From assembly GCF_024721975.1 (NCBI RefSeq), contig NZ_JANQBB010000001.1:1178001-1242000 (forward strand): DNA of 64,000 nucleotides, in the 5' to 3' direction. This stretch comes from Paenibacillus endoradicis (lineage in GTDB: Bacteria > Bacillota > Bacilli > Paenibacillales > Paenibacillaceae). The position numbers and the translations under genes are program-made. This document shows, one piece after another, positions 1-8,304 of this stretch. The notes beneath the pieces are model-generated. The model saw nothing but the letters and a program-made list of their open reading frames with translations. It did no database searches and was not told where the DNA came from. Within the stretch, counting starts at the first letter, position 1. The number at the start of each line of letters is the position of its first letter.

Positions 1-499
1 TAATAAGATCTCCTATGATCTCCCTAAAATAATATGAAATAGCAGTTGTAACATTTGAATTAGTAATGGTATAATCCGCTTTTGTTAAATAATCTGACAA
101 ATCGAATGAGTATCTGTCCACCATAATGAGAGCAACCGTCTTTTGTGTAATGATTTCCAAATGATTATTAACATTTTTTGTTCGAAATGGGCGTCTTGCA
201 TACCCTCTATCATAAGGATATTCTAATGCATGTGAAACGACATGATCTATCACATTTCCTAGATCATTACGGAGCAAGTGCTTCGCGATCGCTAGAAACG
301 TTCCGTTAATTAGTTGATCTATATCCGCAGCTTGATTTTCCAGAAAGTCTTTGAACTGTTTAATATGAGTTTTTGATATAACTCTATTATTGCTTCTATC
401 AATTAAAATTTGACCAATAATACGTTGTTCTCCCTCAAGCTCCTCTAAGCGCTGCTGAACAAAAATTTCATACCGCTGCTCTTGTTCTTCGTTTGTCAT
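1..499 (-). CDS. Unrecognised protein, N-terminal part (runs off the window)
   Basis: An uninterrupted reading frame enters from the left edge and reads leftward from an ATG at 497-499. It starts MTNEEQEQRYEIF and has no stop within the roughly 166 codons visible. A GGGA-type site lies just upstream of the ATG, in the 14-base gap after the preceding gene. The visible part is charged and probably soluble, with no signal peptide or membrane segment. A stretch reading GYARRPFR lies near residue 95. I do not recognise the family with confidence. A large DUF4132-like protein is one possibility, but the visible end is too short to say. It is very likely co-transcribed with the 140-residue protein encoded just upstream. 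Confidence 0.6.
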   Translation of the reverse strand, partial: MTNEEQEQRYEIFVQQRLEELEGEQRIIGQILIDRSNNRVISKTHIKQFKDFLENQAADIDQLINGTFLAIAKHLLRNDLGNVIDHVVSHALEYPYDRGYARRPFRTKNVNNHLEIITQKTVALIMVDRYSFDLSDYLTKADYTITNSNVTTAISYYFREIIGDLI

Positions 500-513
500 T
501 TCCCAGACTCCCT

Positions 514-936
514 TCACCAGTAACTTCCAGCTAACATTGTAAGTCGAATTAAAGTTATCTCATCATCGCCTTTTAATGATAGAGACTCATCCAACAACTT
601 TATCTCTTCATCATTTATAAATACTCGATACAAATCATCCGTGTAGGCAAGTATAGCCGTATCAATTGCAGTTGCTAGATTGGGTTTGCCCTCATGATAG
701 ATGGCACCAAAGCCAACTTTTCCATTGTCTGCCCTTTCTCGTACCTCTTGCTCATTCAAAAAAGGGAAAATGGATTGCGCTTGCTGACGCTCCATCAAGC
801 CCTGAACATTCCACTCTACTAAAGCCTCTATTAACTCTCTTAATGTTCGAGGTTTATGTAATAGCTCAATTGGAAGACGTGTAAGAGCAGCTTTACGCTT
901 ACCTATGCTTTTGACCGTTACAAACAGTTGTATCAT
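514..936 (-). CDS. Hypothetical protein, 140 aa
   Basis: The frame begins MIQLFVTVKS and is preceded by GAAGGGAG about 8 bases before the ATG, a good ribosome site. It ends 14 bases before the next leftward gene, so the two form a likely operon. The protein is soluble and mixed alpha/beta, with no cysteine cluster, signal peptide or membrane segment. Visible features are an N-terminal RKAALTRLPIELL stretch and a C-terminal segment (GDDEITLIRLTML) that looks like a small beta-rich closing strand. I do not recognise the family. Its consistent codon use, ribosome site and spacing support a real gene, and the downstream partner at the window edge is the best clue to its role. Confidence 0.65.
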   Translation of the reverse strand: MIQLFVTVKSIGKRKAALTRLPIELLHKPRTLRELIEALVEWNVQGLMERQQAQSIFPFLNEQEVRERADNGKVGFGAIYHEGKPNLATAIDTAILAYTDDLYRVFINDEEIKLLDESLSLKGDDEITLIRLTMLAGSYW

Positions 937-998
937 TCCGATGCTCCCTTCTTATTTTATATCTAGTATATGTTCCTTAGAATAATTATTTCATATAT

Positions 999-1454
999 TC
1001 AACTAATAAGCCCTTCTTTTACAATAATAGGTCGTGTCTCTATAGAGACATTACCCGCTAATGCTCTGGAGATCATACAGGACTCTTCTGCCAAATGTGC
1101 CAGCCGTTCTGCCTTCGCCAAATCAGCCTCTGTTGCATCCGCTTGGAGTACAATTAGTGGTTTATGAACGATCCGTTCATAAGTAAACACGTTATTCGTT
1201 ACATCCACAATCGCTTCAGACTCAAGAGTCAGACCTTGTGGTGTAATATGTGAACGCTCAAGCATCGCTGCCAGGGTGATTAGATAACAGGTCGACGCTG
1301 CCCCCAAGAGCATTTCGTCAGGATTAGTACCTGTTCCTGGACCTCCCATTTCTTGCGGAATTGAGATTATTGTTTTTAACCCACCTGCTTCTATTTGTCC
1401 TTCACTGTTACGTCCACCATTCCATACCGCTTTCAGATGAAAAGGATGTTTCAT
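999..1454 (-). CDS. OsmC/Ohr family protein
   Basis: The 151-residue protein has the OsmC-family layout: an N-terminal beta sheet (HLKAVWNGGRNSEG), then a helix carrying the first reactive cysteine (GAASTCYLITLA, Cys56), and a second cysteine in LAEESCMIS (Cys126). Family members reduce organic hydroperoxides using such a cysteine pair together with a thiol donor. The spacing fits the OsmC/YhfA side of the family better than strict Ohr. I chose the ATG at 1454, beginning MKHPF, because AAAGGA lies 9 bases upstream. Two further in-frame ATGs, at 1463 and 1487, have no usable ribosome site. The gene stands alone, with a gap of about 60 bases before the next leftward gene. No OhrR-like operator was seen upstream. 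Confidence 0.85.
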   Translation of the reverse strand: MKHPFHLKAVWNGGRNSEGQIEAGGLKTIISIPQEMGGPGTGTNPDEMLLGAASTCYLITLAAMLERSHITPQGLTLESEAIVDVTNNVFTYERIVHKPLIVLQADATEADLAKAERLAHLAEESCMISRALAGNVSIETRPIIVKEGLIS

Positions 1455-1970
1455 CTCACTCATTCCTTTCAATGATCTCCGGATCAAGCCCGAATATACT
1501 GTAAATTATTTTAGTTCAATCTATATGGTATCCATTTAATGTGAAATTTGATTTTCCAACAGATTTTTATTCATTCCATCATACCACATCGTTACAGTAA
1601 GAAAAATTTCGACACTCTGCACTAAAGAACTTCAACAATTAAGGACGTTGATACTTCAAAAGTATTTAATTCACGTGTATATGATTAACATCTTGTTAGA
1701 TTCTCACTACCATGAATGTATGGACTACCAGTTGCACTCGTACCTATTGTTCCAAATTTCACCTACATTTCTTCTTGCTCTTAGTTACTTACGACTCAAA
1801 ACGATTATTAATGCCATTAACTAAAATTCATCTTCTTTAAAATGTAAAAAGACCACAATGGCAAACACTGTGATCTCTAAGGGATTTCTAGTTTTTATTG
1901 TATCCAATACATGAACCATCTGACCTATCCACAATCTTAAACTCCATAAGTTTAATTTTGTTATAGTCTG
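1455..1970. other. Intergenic region upstream of the OsmC gene
   Basis: This 516-base gap lies between the start of the OsmC-family gene and the stop of the radical SAM gene, both leftward. It holds the radical SAM terminator (1846-1875) and presumably the OsmC promoter in the last 100 bases. The nearest promoter-like pair is TTGAAC with TATATT at a short 15-base spacing, so the call is weak. I saw no convincing small ORF with a ribosome site and no structured RNA in the remaining 1560-1845 stretch. Confidence 0.4.
1846..1875 (-). terminator. Intrinsic terminator after the radical SAM gene
   Basis: Read leftward, GATCACAGTG and CATTGTGGTC pair over ten positions (two G-U pairs) around a five-base loop, and five T residues follow. 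It lies about 95 bases after the radical SAM stop codon. Confidence 0.7.
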
Positions 1971-2852
1971 CTATCCAAATCGCTTACGGTAACCACATTT
2001 GCGACAAAGCTCTTCAACAGCTTGTCGCTTAGAAAATCCATCGTAAATAGCAGTTGCTCGCGAACCCTCAATGATCTCCTCAAATCCTTGCTCATGAACA
2101 TTACCAAGCTTCAAGATACCTTCACCATCAAGGCAGCAAGGAATCACTGTACCATCAATAAGAACTCCAGCTTGATTACGCAAGGCATGACAGAAGCCAA
2201 CACCTTCATCTTCTTCCTCGTCAAGTGCTGGCCAGCGGAATTGTGGATCTTGATTCAAATAGACTCGATCAGCAATTTTAAGACCTGATCCTGTTCCTGG
2301 TAAATAGTATTCTTCAATTTTATAATCTAATTGAAACGCTGATTCGATCATTGCCAATAGCTCACGATTTCGTTCTTTTTCAATATTTACTTCGTTATCT
2401 TCTGCTAAGTTCCATAGACGGAATGAGGTAATCATTTTCGTAGTTGTTCTAGCTTCTTCCACAAAAGCTAAAATATCTGCTAAATACTTTTTCAAATCAC
2501 GATTTCCGGGATCGCCATCAAAACTATGTAATGAAAAGTTCATCTGCCGCAGGGCTGGTTTGCCAAGCAGCTTCTCTCTATTTTTATTAATAAGTGTGCC
2601 ATTCGTCGTTATGTTAACTTTGAATCCTTCTTCATATGCTATATCTAGTAAAATATCAATTTTGGGATGTAGTAGTGGTTCACCTTTCACATGAAAATAA
2701 ATGTAATCAGTAAATGGCTTAATTTGTGATAAAGTATGACGATAATCCTCCACCGACAAAAAGCCCTTCGCACGCTCAGTTGGAGGACAGAAATAGCATG
2801 ATAGATTACAAATACTCGTTGTTTCTATATAAAATTTTTTGAATCGTTTCAT
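1971..2852 (-). CDS. Radical SAM / SPASM domain protein
   Basis: The N-terminus carries the radical SAM signature CNLSCYFC (CxxxCxxC; Cys15, Cys19, Cys22), which binds the 4Fe-4S cluster that cleaves S-adenosylmethionine. A C-terminal SPASM-type segment follows: an FCHAL cysteine, the CC pair in GTVIPCCLDG and the closing LCRKCGYRKRFG, which probably bind an auxiliary cluster. The KGEPLLHP and NITTNGTLI stretches match the TIM-barrel core. The protein is 293 residues from the ATG at 2852, chosen because GAGG lies 9 bases upstream; the earlier in-frame ATG at 2870 has no ribosome site. Family members modify peptides or act in cofactor biosynthesis. No precursor peptide gene was seen beside it, so the substrate is unknown. 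It stands alone, with its own terminator. Confidence 0.85.
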   Translation of the reverse strand: MKRFKKFYIETTSICNLSCYFCPPTERAKGFLSVEDYRHTLSQIKPFTDYIYFHVKGEPLLHPKIDILLDIAYEEGFKVNITTNGTLINKNREKLLGKPALRQMNFSLHSFDGDPGNRDLKKYLADILAFVEEARTTTKMITSFRLWNLAEDNEVNIEKERNRELLAMIESAFQLDYKIEEYYLPGTGSGLKIADRVYLNQDPQFRWPALDEEEDEGVGFCHALRNQAGVLIDGTVIPCCLDGEGILKLGNVHEQGFEEIIEGSRATAIYDGFSKRQAVEELCRKCGYRKRFG

Positions 2853-3062
2853 ATGTACAATCCTCTTCATTTATATTAGATACATCCATCATATCATAAA
2901 TGATAGAAAATATTCATTCGCATCACATTTTGTTATTTTATACAATCATTGCGTCAACATTCATTGATTGATATAATTGCACCTGTTGTAATTTCATCCA
3001 TGACGGCTTACAAAATACACATAACCGTCTACGGTAAGTCAGAGAGAAAGGTTGGATTAATC

Positions 3063-3440
3063 TTGAAAAAATCAGAAAATAAATATTGGGCTTTAGTCGT
3101 GTTTGCAGGATTATTTGAAGTGTTTTGGGTATCTGGACTGAAATACTCCTCTACTCCACTTCAATGGTTTGGTACTACAATAGCCATTATCATTAGTTTT
3201 TATTTACTTATCCTTACCTCTAGTAAATTACCAGCAAGTACGGCTTATGCTGTTTTCGTCGGACTTGGCGCTGCAGGAACAGTTGTGGCGGAAATGGTTG
3301 TATTCGGAGAACCTGTGCATATAGCAAAAATCATTCTACTATGTACATTACTTATTGGGGTTATCGGCTTGAAATTAGTAACTCATGATTCTCCTTCCAC
3401 AGAGCAACAGGATACTGCACGTGCTAAGGAGGGCAAATAA
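3063..3440 (+). CDS. SMR family efflux subunit, first of pair (YkkC-like)
   Basis: The 125-residue protein has four membrane helices of the small multidrug resistance family. The conserved glutamate in helix 1 is Glu19 (FAGLFEVFWV), the residue that couples proton and substrate binding in EmrE. I chose a TTG start at 3063 (MKKSENKYWAL) with GAAAGG 10-12 bases upstream. A longer frame from 2949 would add 38 polar residues, lacks a ribosome site and reads through leader hairpins. The stop overlaps the next start in TAATG. Two-gene SMR pairs of this type, such as YkkCD and guanidinium or quaternary-amine exporters, form antiparallel heterodimers in the membrane. The substrate cannot be told from sequence. 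Confidence 0.88.
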   Translation: MKKSENKYWALVVFAGLFEVFWVSGLKYSSTPLQWFGTTIAIIISFYLLILTSSKLPASTAYAVFVGLGAAGTVVAEMVVFGEPVHIAKIILLCTLLIGVIGLKLVTHDSPSTEQQDTARAKEGK

Positions 3441-3754
3441 TGAGTTGGTTATTCGTTATTATCGCTGGGGTATTTGAAATAGTAGGTGTAGCAGGTATTA
3501 ATAAACTCAACGAGAAAGTTAATGCCGTTAATATTTTATTTATGGCTTTAGGCTTTGGTCTAAGCTTTTTGTTCCTTACTTTAGCACTTGAGCAGTTACC
3601 AATGGGTACTGCCTATGCCGTTTGGACAGGAATTGGTGCCGCAGGAAGTGCTGTTGTTGGTATCATCTTCTATAAAGAATCCAAAAGTATAGCTCGACTT
3701 GTATGTATTGCGGTCATCATAGCTTCAGTTATTGGCTTAAAACTAGTTAGTTAA
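3440..3754 (+). CDS. SMR family efflux subunit, second of pair (YkkD-like)
   Basis: The 104-residue protein is a standard-length SMR subunit with four hydrophobic helices and the essential helix-1 glutamate at position 13 (IIAGVFEIVG). The GTAYAVWTGIGAAG motif of helix 3 is typical of SugE/YkkD-like members. Translation is coupled to the first subunit through a one-base overlap, with AAGGAGG seven bases before the ATG. The two proteins probably form an asymmetric dimer that exports a small cation in exchange for protons. A very strong bidirectional terminator follows. The pair is most likely expressed from the promoter and leader at about 2940-3060. Confidence 0.88.
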   Translation: MSWLFVIIAGVFEIVGVAGINKLNEKVNAVNILFMALGFGLSFLFLTLALEQLPMGTAYAVWTGIGAAGSAVVGIIFYKESKSIARLVCIAVIIASVIGLKLVS

Positions 3755-3795
3755 TATCATTAATAATTCATGTGGTTAACTATGGTTATCATTAT

Positions 3796-3837
3796 AAAAG
3801 GCTGGTCGTGCTCTTAATTGAGCACGACCAGCCTTTT
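3796..3837. terminator. Bidirectional intrinsic terminator
   Basis: An 18-base-pair perfect stem, AAAAGGCTGGTCGTGCTC with its complement, closes a six-base loop. It has A and T runs on both sides, so it serves the rightward SMR pair and the convergent YdjO-like gene. Confidence 0.92.
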
Positions 3838-3846
3838 CATCATATT

Positions 3847-4065
3847 TTAAATATCAAATTCATTTTTTGGTTTACGTGGTTGACGTGGTACTTTGTTCTG
3901 TACAGCAGGTAGATGACGCATACTTCTCATCATAGGTCCTTTGCAGATCGGACAAGTTTGATCCTCTTGAGCAAATTCTTCTCTAACCCATGCTTTACAT
4001 TCAGCATTTTTACATTTTAAAATTTTAGTTGGTTTAAGTTCGGATGTTGTATTCGTAGTTGACAC
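3847..4065 (-). CDS. YdjO-like cold-inducible zinc-ribbon protein
   Basis: The 72-residue protein carries four cysteines in two pairs (Cys18 and Cys23 in CKNAEC; Cys38 and Cys41 in CPIC), followed by the KGPMMRSMRHLP stretch. This is the layout of the YdjO cold-inducible family, small proteins of unknown biochemical role in Bacillus and relatives. The start is a GTG at 4063-4065 with AAGGGA about 10 bases upstream. The basic, unstructured C-terminus (KVPRQPRKPKNE) suits nucleic-acid binding, but that is inference. It shares the strong terminator at 3796-3837 with the SMR pair. Confidence 0.8.
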   Translation of the reverse strand: MSTTNTTSELKPTKILKCKNAECKAWVREEFAQEDQTCPICKGPMMRSMRHLPAVQNKVPRQPRKPKNEFDI

Positions 4066-4128
4066 GCTTGGATGAGTCCCTTCACTTACAGTTGATTTTC
4101 AACTTGTTGTTTTTATGTTTTTTTTATT

Positions 4129-5205
4129 TTACACGATGACTGGAACGACACATACTGGTTTTGAAGAGTGTACTTCTACACCGATGTTCTCTAGTAAGCC
4201 ATTACTAAAATTACGTTTGAAAGTAACAATGTTGTTACCATCACGATTTGCCACTAATAAGTATTCACCACTAGGTGTTATAGCGAAGTTTCGCGGATGA
4301 CCTCCAGCAGTTGAAATATGCTGAATTGTAGTTAATGTTCCGTCATTCGCATCTACTTCGTATACAACAATACTGTCATGTCCACGATTAGAGCCATATA
4401 CAAATCTACCATCAGCAGATATTGTAATTTCAGCACAACCATTTTCACCAGTAAAGTCTGGAGGTAATGTAGATAATGTCTGGATTTCAGATAAAGTACC
4501 AGTTGATGCCTCATACTTGAAAGCAGTTACTGTTGAATTCAACTCATTAATTACATATGCATAAGTAGCATTTGGATGGAATGTTAGATGCCTTGGACCT
4601 GCACCATCTGCAAGTTTCGTTACATTTACTTTAATCAATTTACCATTCGCTTGATCTACCTTATATCCAACGATTCCATCTAGGCCAAGATCTTGTACAT
4701 ATAGATATTTACCATCTGGGCTATAGAAACTAGAGTGTGGATGAGGTATTGGATTATCTTGACGCTCTGGATCAACTGTCGTCACGCTATGTTGAGCAAC
4801 ATCTAATACATTACCTAGAGAACCGTCTTCTTGCAAAGCAATTAGACCAATCATGCCACCATGATAGCTTGTCACTGTTAAATATTTACTTTGTTGATCA
4901 CGCGCGACATGACAAGTCGTGCCAGTAACGGTAGCCTTTTTTTCTACTAATGATAATGTGCCAGCTTCCGTGTCTAATGAAAAATGTGAAATTTCTCCAG
5001 ACTTCGTACCATCTGCATTCACAATTTCAGAAACCGCGTATAATTGCTTCTTCGCAACATCTACATTAAGAAAAGTTGGATTTTTCAGACCAACATACTG
5101 GTCTGTTTTCGTTAATTGTCCTGTCTGCTCATTTAGTGTAAATACTTCTACACCACTTTCATGGGTTTCTGCATATGAACCTACGTACACATTTACTTTA
5201 GACAC
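4129..5205 (-). CDS. Lactonase family protein (YkgB / 6-phosphogluconolactonase-like)
   Basis: The 358-residue protein is a seven-bladed beta-propeller of the YkgB/YbhE lactonase family. Repeated blade motifs include KNPTFLNVD, GPRHLTFHPNATYAYV, CAEITISADGRFVYGSNRG and GHPRNFAITPSGEYLLVANRD. Family members hydrolyse 6-phosphogluconolactone or other sugar lactones in the cytoplasm. Length is normal and no signal peptide is seen. The start is a GTG at 5203-5205 with AGGAGG seven bases upstream. It lies about 95 bases after the FrnE-like gene on the same strand, so the two could be read together, although no pathway links them obviously. Confidence 0.85.
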   Translation of the reverse strand: MSKVNVYVGSYAETHESGVEVFTLNEQTGQLTKTDQYVGLKNPTFLNVDVAKKQLYAVSEIVNADGTKSGEISHFSLDTEAGTLSLVEKKATVTGTTCHVARDQQSKYLTVTSYHGGMIGLIALQEDGSLGNVLDVAQHSVTTVDPERQDNPIPHPHSSFYSPDGKYLYVQDLGLDGIVGYKVDQANGKLIKVNVTKLADGAGPRHLTFHPNATYAYVINELNSTVTAFKYEASTGTLSEIQTLSTLPPDFTGENGCAEITISADGRFVYGSNRGHDSIVVYEVDANDGTLTTIQHISTAGGHPRNFAITPSGEYLLVANRDGNNIVTFKRNFSNGLLENIGVEVHSSKPVCVVPVIV

Positions 5206-5299
5206 GAATAATCCTCCTAAAACTTTTTATTACTGCTCGAGATACTTGATGCATATAAAAAGTACCTCAAAGGCATGTTCTTCGACTTATTATTCAAAT

Positions 5300-6001
5300 T
5301 TACTTGATTTCGCAGTTATCTGGACCACATAGTCCAACTTCGTCATCACCTTGAATATTAACTAATGTTGGATTAGTCTCAGCCCAAGTTTGTTCTAATG
5401 CATTCAAGAATACATGTTGTGGTTGCGCACCACTAATTGCATACTTATTATTAAGTACAAAGAATGGAACACCACTAATACCAAGATTACTAGCTTGCTG
5501 CTCATCTGCTCTAACATCACTTGCATATTGATCAGAAGATAGTACGCTTTGAACCTCTTCTTCAGAGAGTCCAGCTTGTACTGCTAGCTTTATTAGTTCA
5601 GCATGATCTTCAATATCTACATTATCTGTGAAATGTGCTGCAAATAAAATGGATACAAAAGCTGATGCAATATTTTGTTCTTGTGCAAGAAGCAATAAAC
5701 GATGGGCATCAAAAGTGTTAGCATTGTACTGATTCTCAAATTCAAAGCGTAAACCTATTTCTGCAGCTTGATTAGCTACACCTTGAGTCATTTCCTTTGC
5801 TTTTTCCGCAGTCATACCATATTTCTTCGCTAGTGATGCAATTGTTAATTGTTTAGCGTGTTTACCTGGATCAAGTTCAAAACATTTATATATGACTTCG
5901 ACCTTATCCTTATGAGCAAATTGTGCTAAAGCACTCTCAAATTTCGTTTTACCAATGTAACAAAATGGACATACAAAATCAGACCAAATTTCAACTTTCA
6001 T
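5300..6001 (-). CDS. DsbA-family oxidoreductase (FrnE-like)
   Basis: The 233-residue protein begins with a thioredoxin-fold strand and a CPFC active site (MKVEIWSDFVCPFCYIG, Cys11 and Cys14), followed by the long helical insertion of FrnE/DsbA-like proteins. The cis-proline region ISGVPFFVLN is intact. There is no signal peptide, so it acts in the cytoplasm, as 2-hydroxychromene isomerase/FrnE-type proteins do. I chose the ATG at 6001 because AGGAGGTG sits six bases before it; an upstream in-frame ATG at 6094 would read through the divergent promoter region. A cysteine near the C-terminus (LCGPDNCEIK) may be a second redox site. A thiol redox gene (ypdA) lies 1.3 kb away, but there is no shared operon. 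Confidence 0.85.
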   Translation of the reverse strand: MKVEIWSDFVCPFCYIGKTKFESALAQFAHKDKVEVIYKCFELDPGKHAKQLTIASLAKKYGMTAEKAKEMTQGVANQAAEIGLRFEFENQYNANTFDAHRLLLLAQEQNIASAFVSILFAAHFTDNVDIEDHAELIKLAVQAGLSEEEVQSVLSSDQYASDVRADEQQASNLGISGVPFFVLNNKYAISGAQPQHVFLNALEQTWAETNPTLVNIQGDDEVGLCGPDNCEIK

Positions 6002-6039
6002 TTCTAACACCTCCTGCGGCTTATTTTTTTGAGCTTTCC

Positions 6040-6112
6040 GAACTAATCCTGTTTCCGATCCGTTACGAACTAAGCTTAAATCATTGTACCGCACTAATTC
6101 TGTTGGTACAAT
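6040..6112. promoter_or_regulatory. Direct and inverted repeats between frnE-like gene and xerS
   Basis: This divergent 136-base gap contains GAACTAATCCTGTT (6040-6053) and GCACTAATTCTGTT (6091-6104), matching at 12 of 14 positions, and a shorter GAACTAA copy at 6068. The second copy is enclosed by an 8-base inverted repeat, ATTGTACC (6083-6090) and GGTACAAT (6105-6112). The layout suits a regulator operator or a recombinase site; the sequence alone does not decide. Confidence 0.45.
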
Positions 6113-6137
6113 ATTGACATAACAAATAATAGGGGGT

Positions 6138-7229
6138 ATGAGAAACTTGAATATACTAAAACAAAAAGATCGTTCTGATCTTGATCGACGAATTCCTCTT
6201 ATGCCTTGGTATGTTGAGCAATTTATTCAATATAAATTACCTGATTTATCACCATCTTCCTTATTAGAATATACAAGAGATTACGAGACCTTCTTCAATT
6301 GGATAATAGCGGAAGGTTTGTCTGAAGCCACCAAGATGAACGAGATCACATTACTTGAATTAGAAACATTGAAAATGGAATCGGTCGATGGCTACAAAAT
6401 GTATCTCTCTACATACAAAGAAGATCGAAATAGTCGTACAACGATTCAACGCAAACTGTCGTCACTTCGTTCTCTATTTCACTACTTAAGTCAAATTGCT
6501 GAAGATGATGACTTTTACCCGCTTTTGAAACGTAATGTAATGGCTAAAGTTGCAATTAAACGTACACATAAACCAAAAGATACGGCTGCCAAGCTTGAAG
6601 GAAAACTTCTGCAAGAAAATGAAATTGATGAGTTTCTATCTTTTGTGCGAGTAGATTATGGTCATGAGGTTATAAGCAACAAACAAGCTATTTATTCTTA
6701 TCAGTTAAATATGGTTCGTGATTCATGTATTATAAGCCTCATCCTCCACTCAGGCTTACGTGTATCAGAGCTTGTAAATTTGAATGTAGATGATATAGAT
6801 CTTAAGAAGAAACTTTGTTATGCATTTCGCAAAGGTGACAATGATGAGTCGTTTAAATCACCTGTCTATTTCCGTCAAGCCGCAATTGAAGATATGAAAG
6901 CTTATCTCGAGCTTCGTGAATCCCGCTACAAAGCACCGAGAAAAGAAAAAGCACTTTTTCTGGCAATTGCTAATGGGAAAAATGAAGGATCGAGAATGAC
7001 GAAGCGAGCGATCCAAGCTATGGTTATTAAGTATGCGACGCATTTTGGAAAACCATACTTATCGGTACATAAATTACGTCATTCTTTTGCTACAGATTAT
7101 TACTTACGTAATGATATATATAAAACTCAAGAGCAATTAGGGCATGCATCACCCGAAACGACTCAAATATACGCTCACTTAACCGATAAAACGATGGCAG
7201 AAGCGATTGATCGCTCCTCTCTGGAATAA
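6138..7229 (+). CDS. xerS: Tyrosine recombinase XerS
   Basis: The 363-residue protein matches XerS, the single Xer recombinase type first known from streptococci. It has the N-terminal LMPWYVEQF...YTRDYETFFNW core-binding domain and a C-terminal catalytic domain with Arg208 (LHSGLRVSEL), Lys232, His311 and Arg314 (HKLRHSF), His336 (LGHASPE) and Tyr345 (TTQIYAH). All six catalytic residues are present. XerS resolves chromosome dimers at a dif-type site that in streptococci lies next to the gene. AGGGGGT lies just before the ATG. The upstream repeats at 6040-6112 are a candidate target or operator. Whether this is the main chromosome-dimer system or an extra copy cannot be told from this window. 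Confidence 0.88.
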   Translation: MRNLNILKQKDRSDLDRRIPLMPWYVEQFIQYKLPDLSPSSLLEYTRDYETFFNWIIAEGLSEATKMNEITLLELETLKMESVDGYKMYLSTYKEDRNSRTTIQRKLSSLRSLFHYLSQIAEDDDFYPLLKRNVMAKVAIKRTHKPKDTAAKLEGKLLQENEIDEFLSFVRVDYGHEVISNKQAIYSYQLNMVRDSCIISLILHSGLRVSELVNLNVDDIDLKKKLCYAFRKGDNDESFKSPVYFRQAAIEDMKAYLELRESRYKAPRKEKALFLAIANGKNEGSRMTKRAIQAMVIKYATHFGKPYLSVHKLRHSFATDYYLRNDIYKTQEQLGHASPETTQIYAHLTDKTMAEAIDRSSLE

Positions 7230-7310
7230 CGTCTTCAGAAAGAGTACAATAGATCAAGAAAGTTAGAGGAAGCAGCAACTAGAAGCCACAAAAAGTTTTA
7301 GGAGGATTAT

Positions 7311-8297
7311 ATGATTACCGAACATACGATTATTATTGGAGCTGGTCCTTGTGGGCTGGCAGCAGGAATAGAGCTACAACGAGTTGGCATAACGCCTCTT
7401 ATTATCGAGAAGCGTAATGTCGTTCATTCAATCTCACAATACCCTACATATATGAATTTTTTCAGTACTGCTGATCGATTGGAAATTGGTGATATTCCAT
7501 TCACTTCACCAAACGATAAGCCTTCTCGTCTCGAAGCATTAAACTATTATCGTATGGCTGCACAGCGTCACAAGCTTCGCATTAAGCCTTATACATCCAT
7601 TACAAAAATCACAAAGATTGACAACCACTTTATTCTTGATGCGGTTGATCAATATAATGAACCTTCACAATATCGTGCTGATCATGTGGTCATATCAACT
7701 GGCTATTTCGATCATCCTAACTTGCTTGGCATTGAGGGAGAAGATTTACCTAAAGTAAGTCATTTCTTCCGCGAAGCACATCCTTATGCTGGACTTAACG
7801 TTGCCATTATCGGTGGTAGTAACTCTTCTATCGATGCAGCGTTAGAACTTGAGCGCGTTGGCGCACATGTAACGGTTATCTATCGTCGTGCTGAATTATC
7901 TAGAAGTGTCAAAGCTTGGGTACGTCCTATCTTCGAAACGAAAGTGGAAAAAGGATCGATTCAACTACTATTACAATCTCAAGTTCAATCGATATCGAAG
8001 TATCATATCGAAGTAAACACTTCAGAAGGTGTAGTGACGCTACAAAACGACTTTGTACTAGCGCTGACAGGCTTCCATCCCGATCAACCATTCCTTACTA
8101 CTGCTGGAGTTACCATTGAAGCAGAAGGGCATCCAACCTTTAATGAGGAGACGATGGAAAGTAATGTTCCAGGTATCTATCTTGCTGGCGTCGTTGTTTC
8201 TCGCAAAGAAGATGCAAATGAGATTTTCATTGAATCCGGACGCTACCATGGCAATAAAATTGCAGCTCATCTAAAACAAAAGTACAAATTGGATTAA
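7311..8297 (+). CDS. ypdA: YpdA family bacillithiol disulfide reductase
   Basis: The 328-residue flavoprotein has an N-terminal FAD-binding GAGPCGLAAG (residues 10-19, with the conserved Cys14 of YpdA) and a second nucleotide-binding segment, IIGGSNSSIDAA, for NADPH. The SISQYPTYMNFFSTA stretch is typical of YpdA. Family members reduce oxidised bacillithiol or act with bacilliredoxins in the cytoplasm, which fits a bacillithiol-using Gram-positive. AGGAGG lies seven bases before the ATG. The gene follows xerS by 81 bases on the same strand and ends in a strong terminator. Read-through from xerS is possible but not obvious. Confidence 0.9.
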   Translation: MITEHTIIIGAGPCGLAAGIELQRVGITPLIIEKRNVVHSISQYPTYMNFFSTADRLEIGDIPFTSPNDKPSRLEALNYYRMAAQRHKLRIKPYTSITKITKIDNHFILDAVDQYNEPSQYRADHVVISTGYFDHPNLLGIEGEDLPKVSHFFREAHPYAGLNVAIIGGSNSSIDAALELERVGAHVTVIYRRAELSRSVKAWVRPIFETKVEKGSIQLLLQSQVQSISKYHIEVNTSEGVVTLQNDFVLALTGFHPDQPFLTTAGVTIEAEGHPTFNEETMESNVPGIYLAGVVVSRKEDANEIFIESGRYHGNKIAAHLKQKYKLD

Positions 8298-8304
8298 CTG
8301 CATG

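Noticed and set aside
1..499. Assignment of the left-edge gene to DUF4132
   Set aside because: Only the N-terminal 166 residues are visible and no signature could be confirmed.
2985..3045. Guanidine riboswitch before the SMR pair
   Set aside because: The ACGG tetranucleotides are present, but they are not closed by proper stems as in guanidine-II, and the conserved cores of guanidine-I and -III are absent. It is kept only as an unnamed leader structure.
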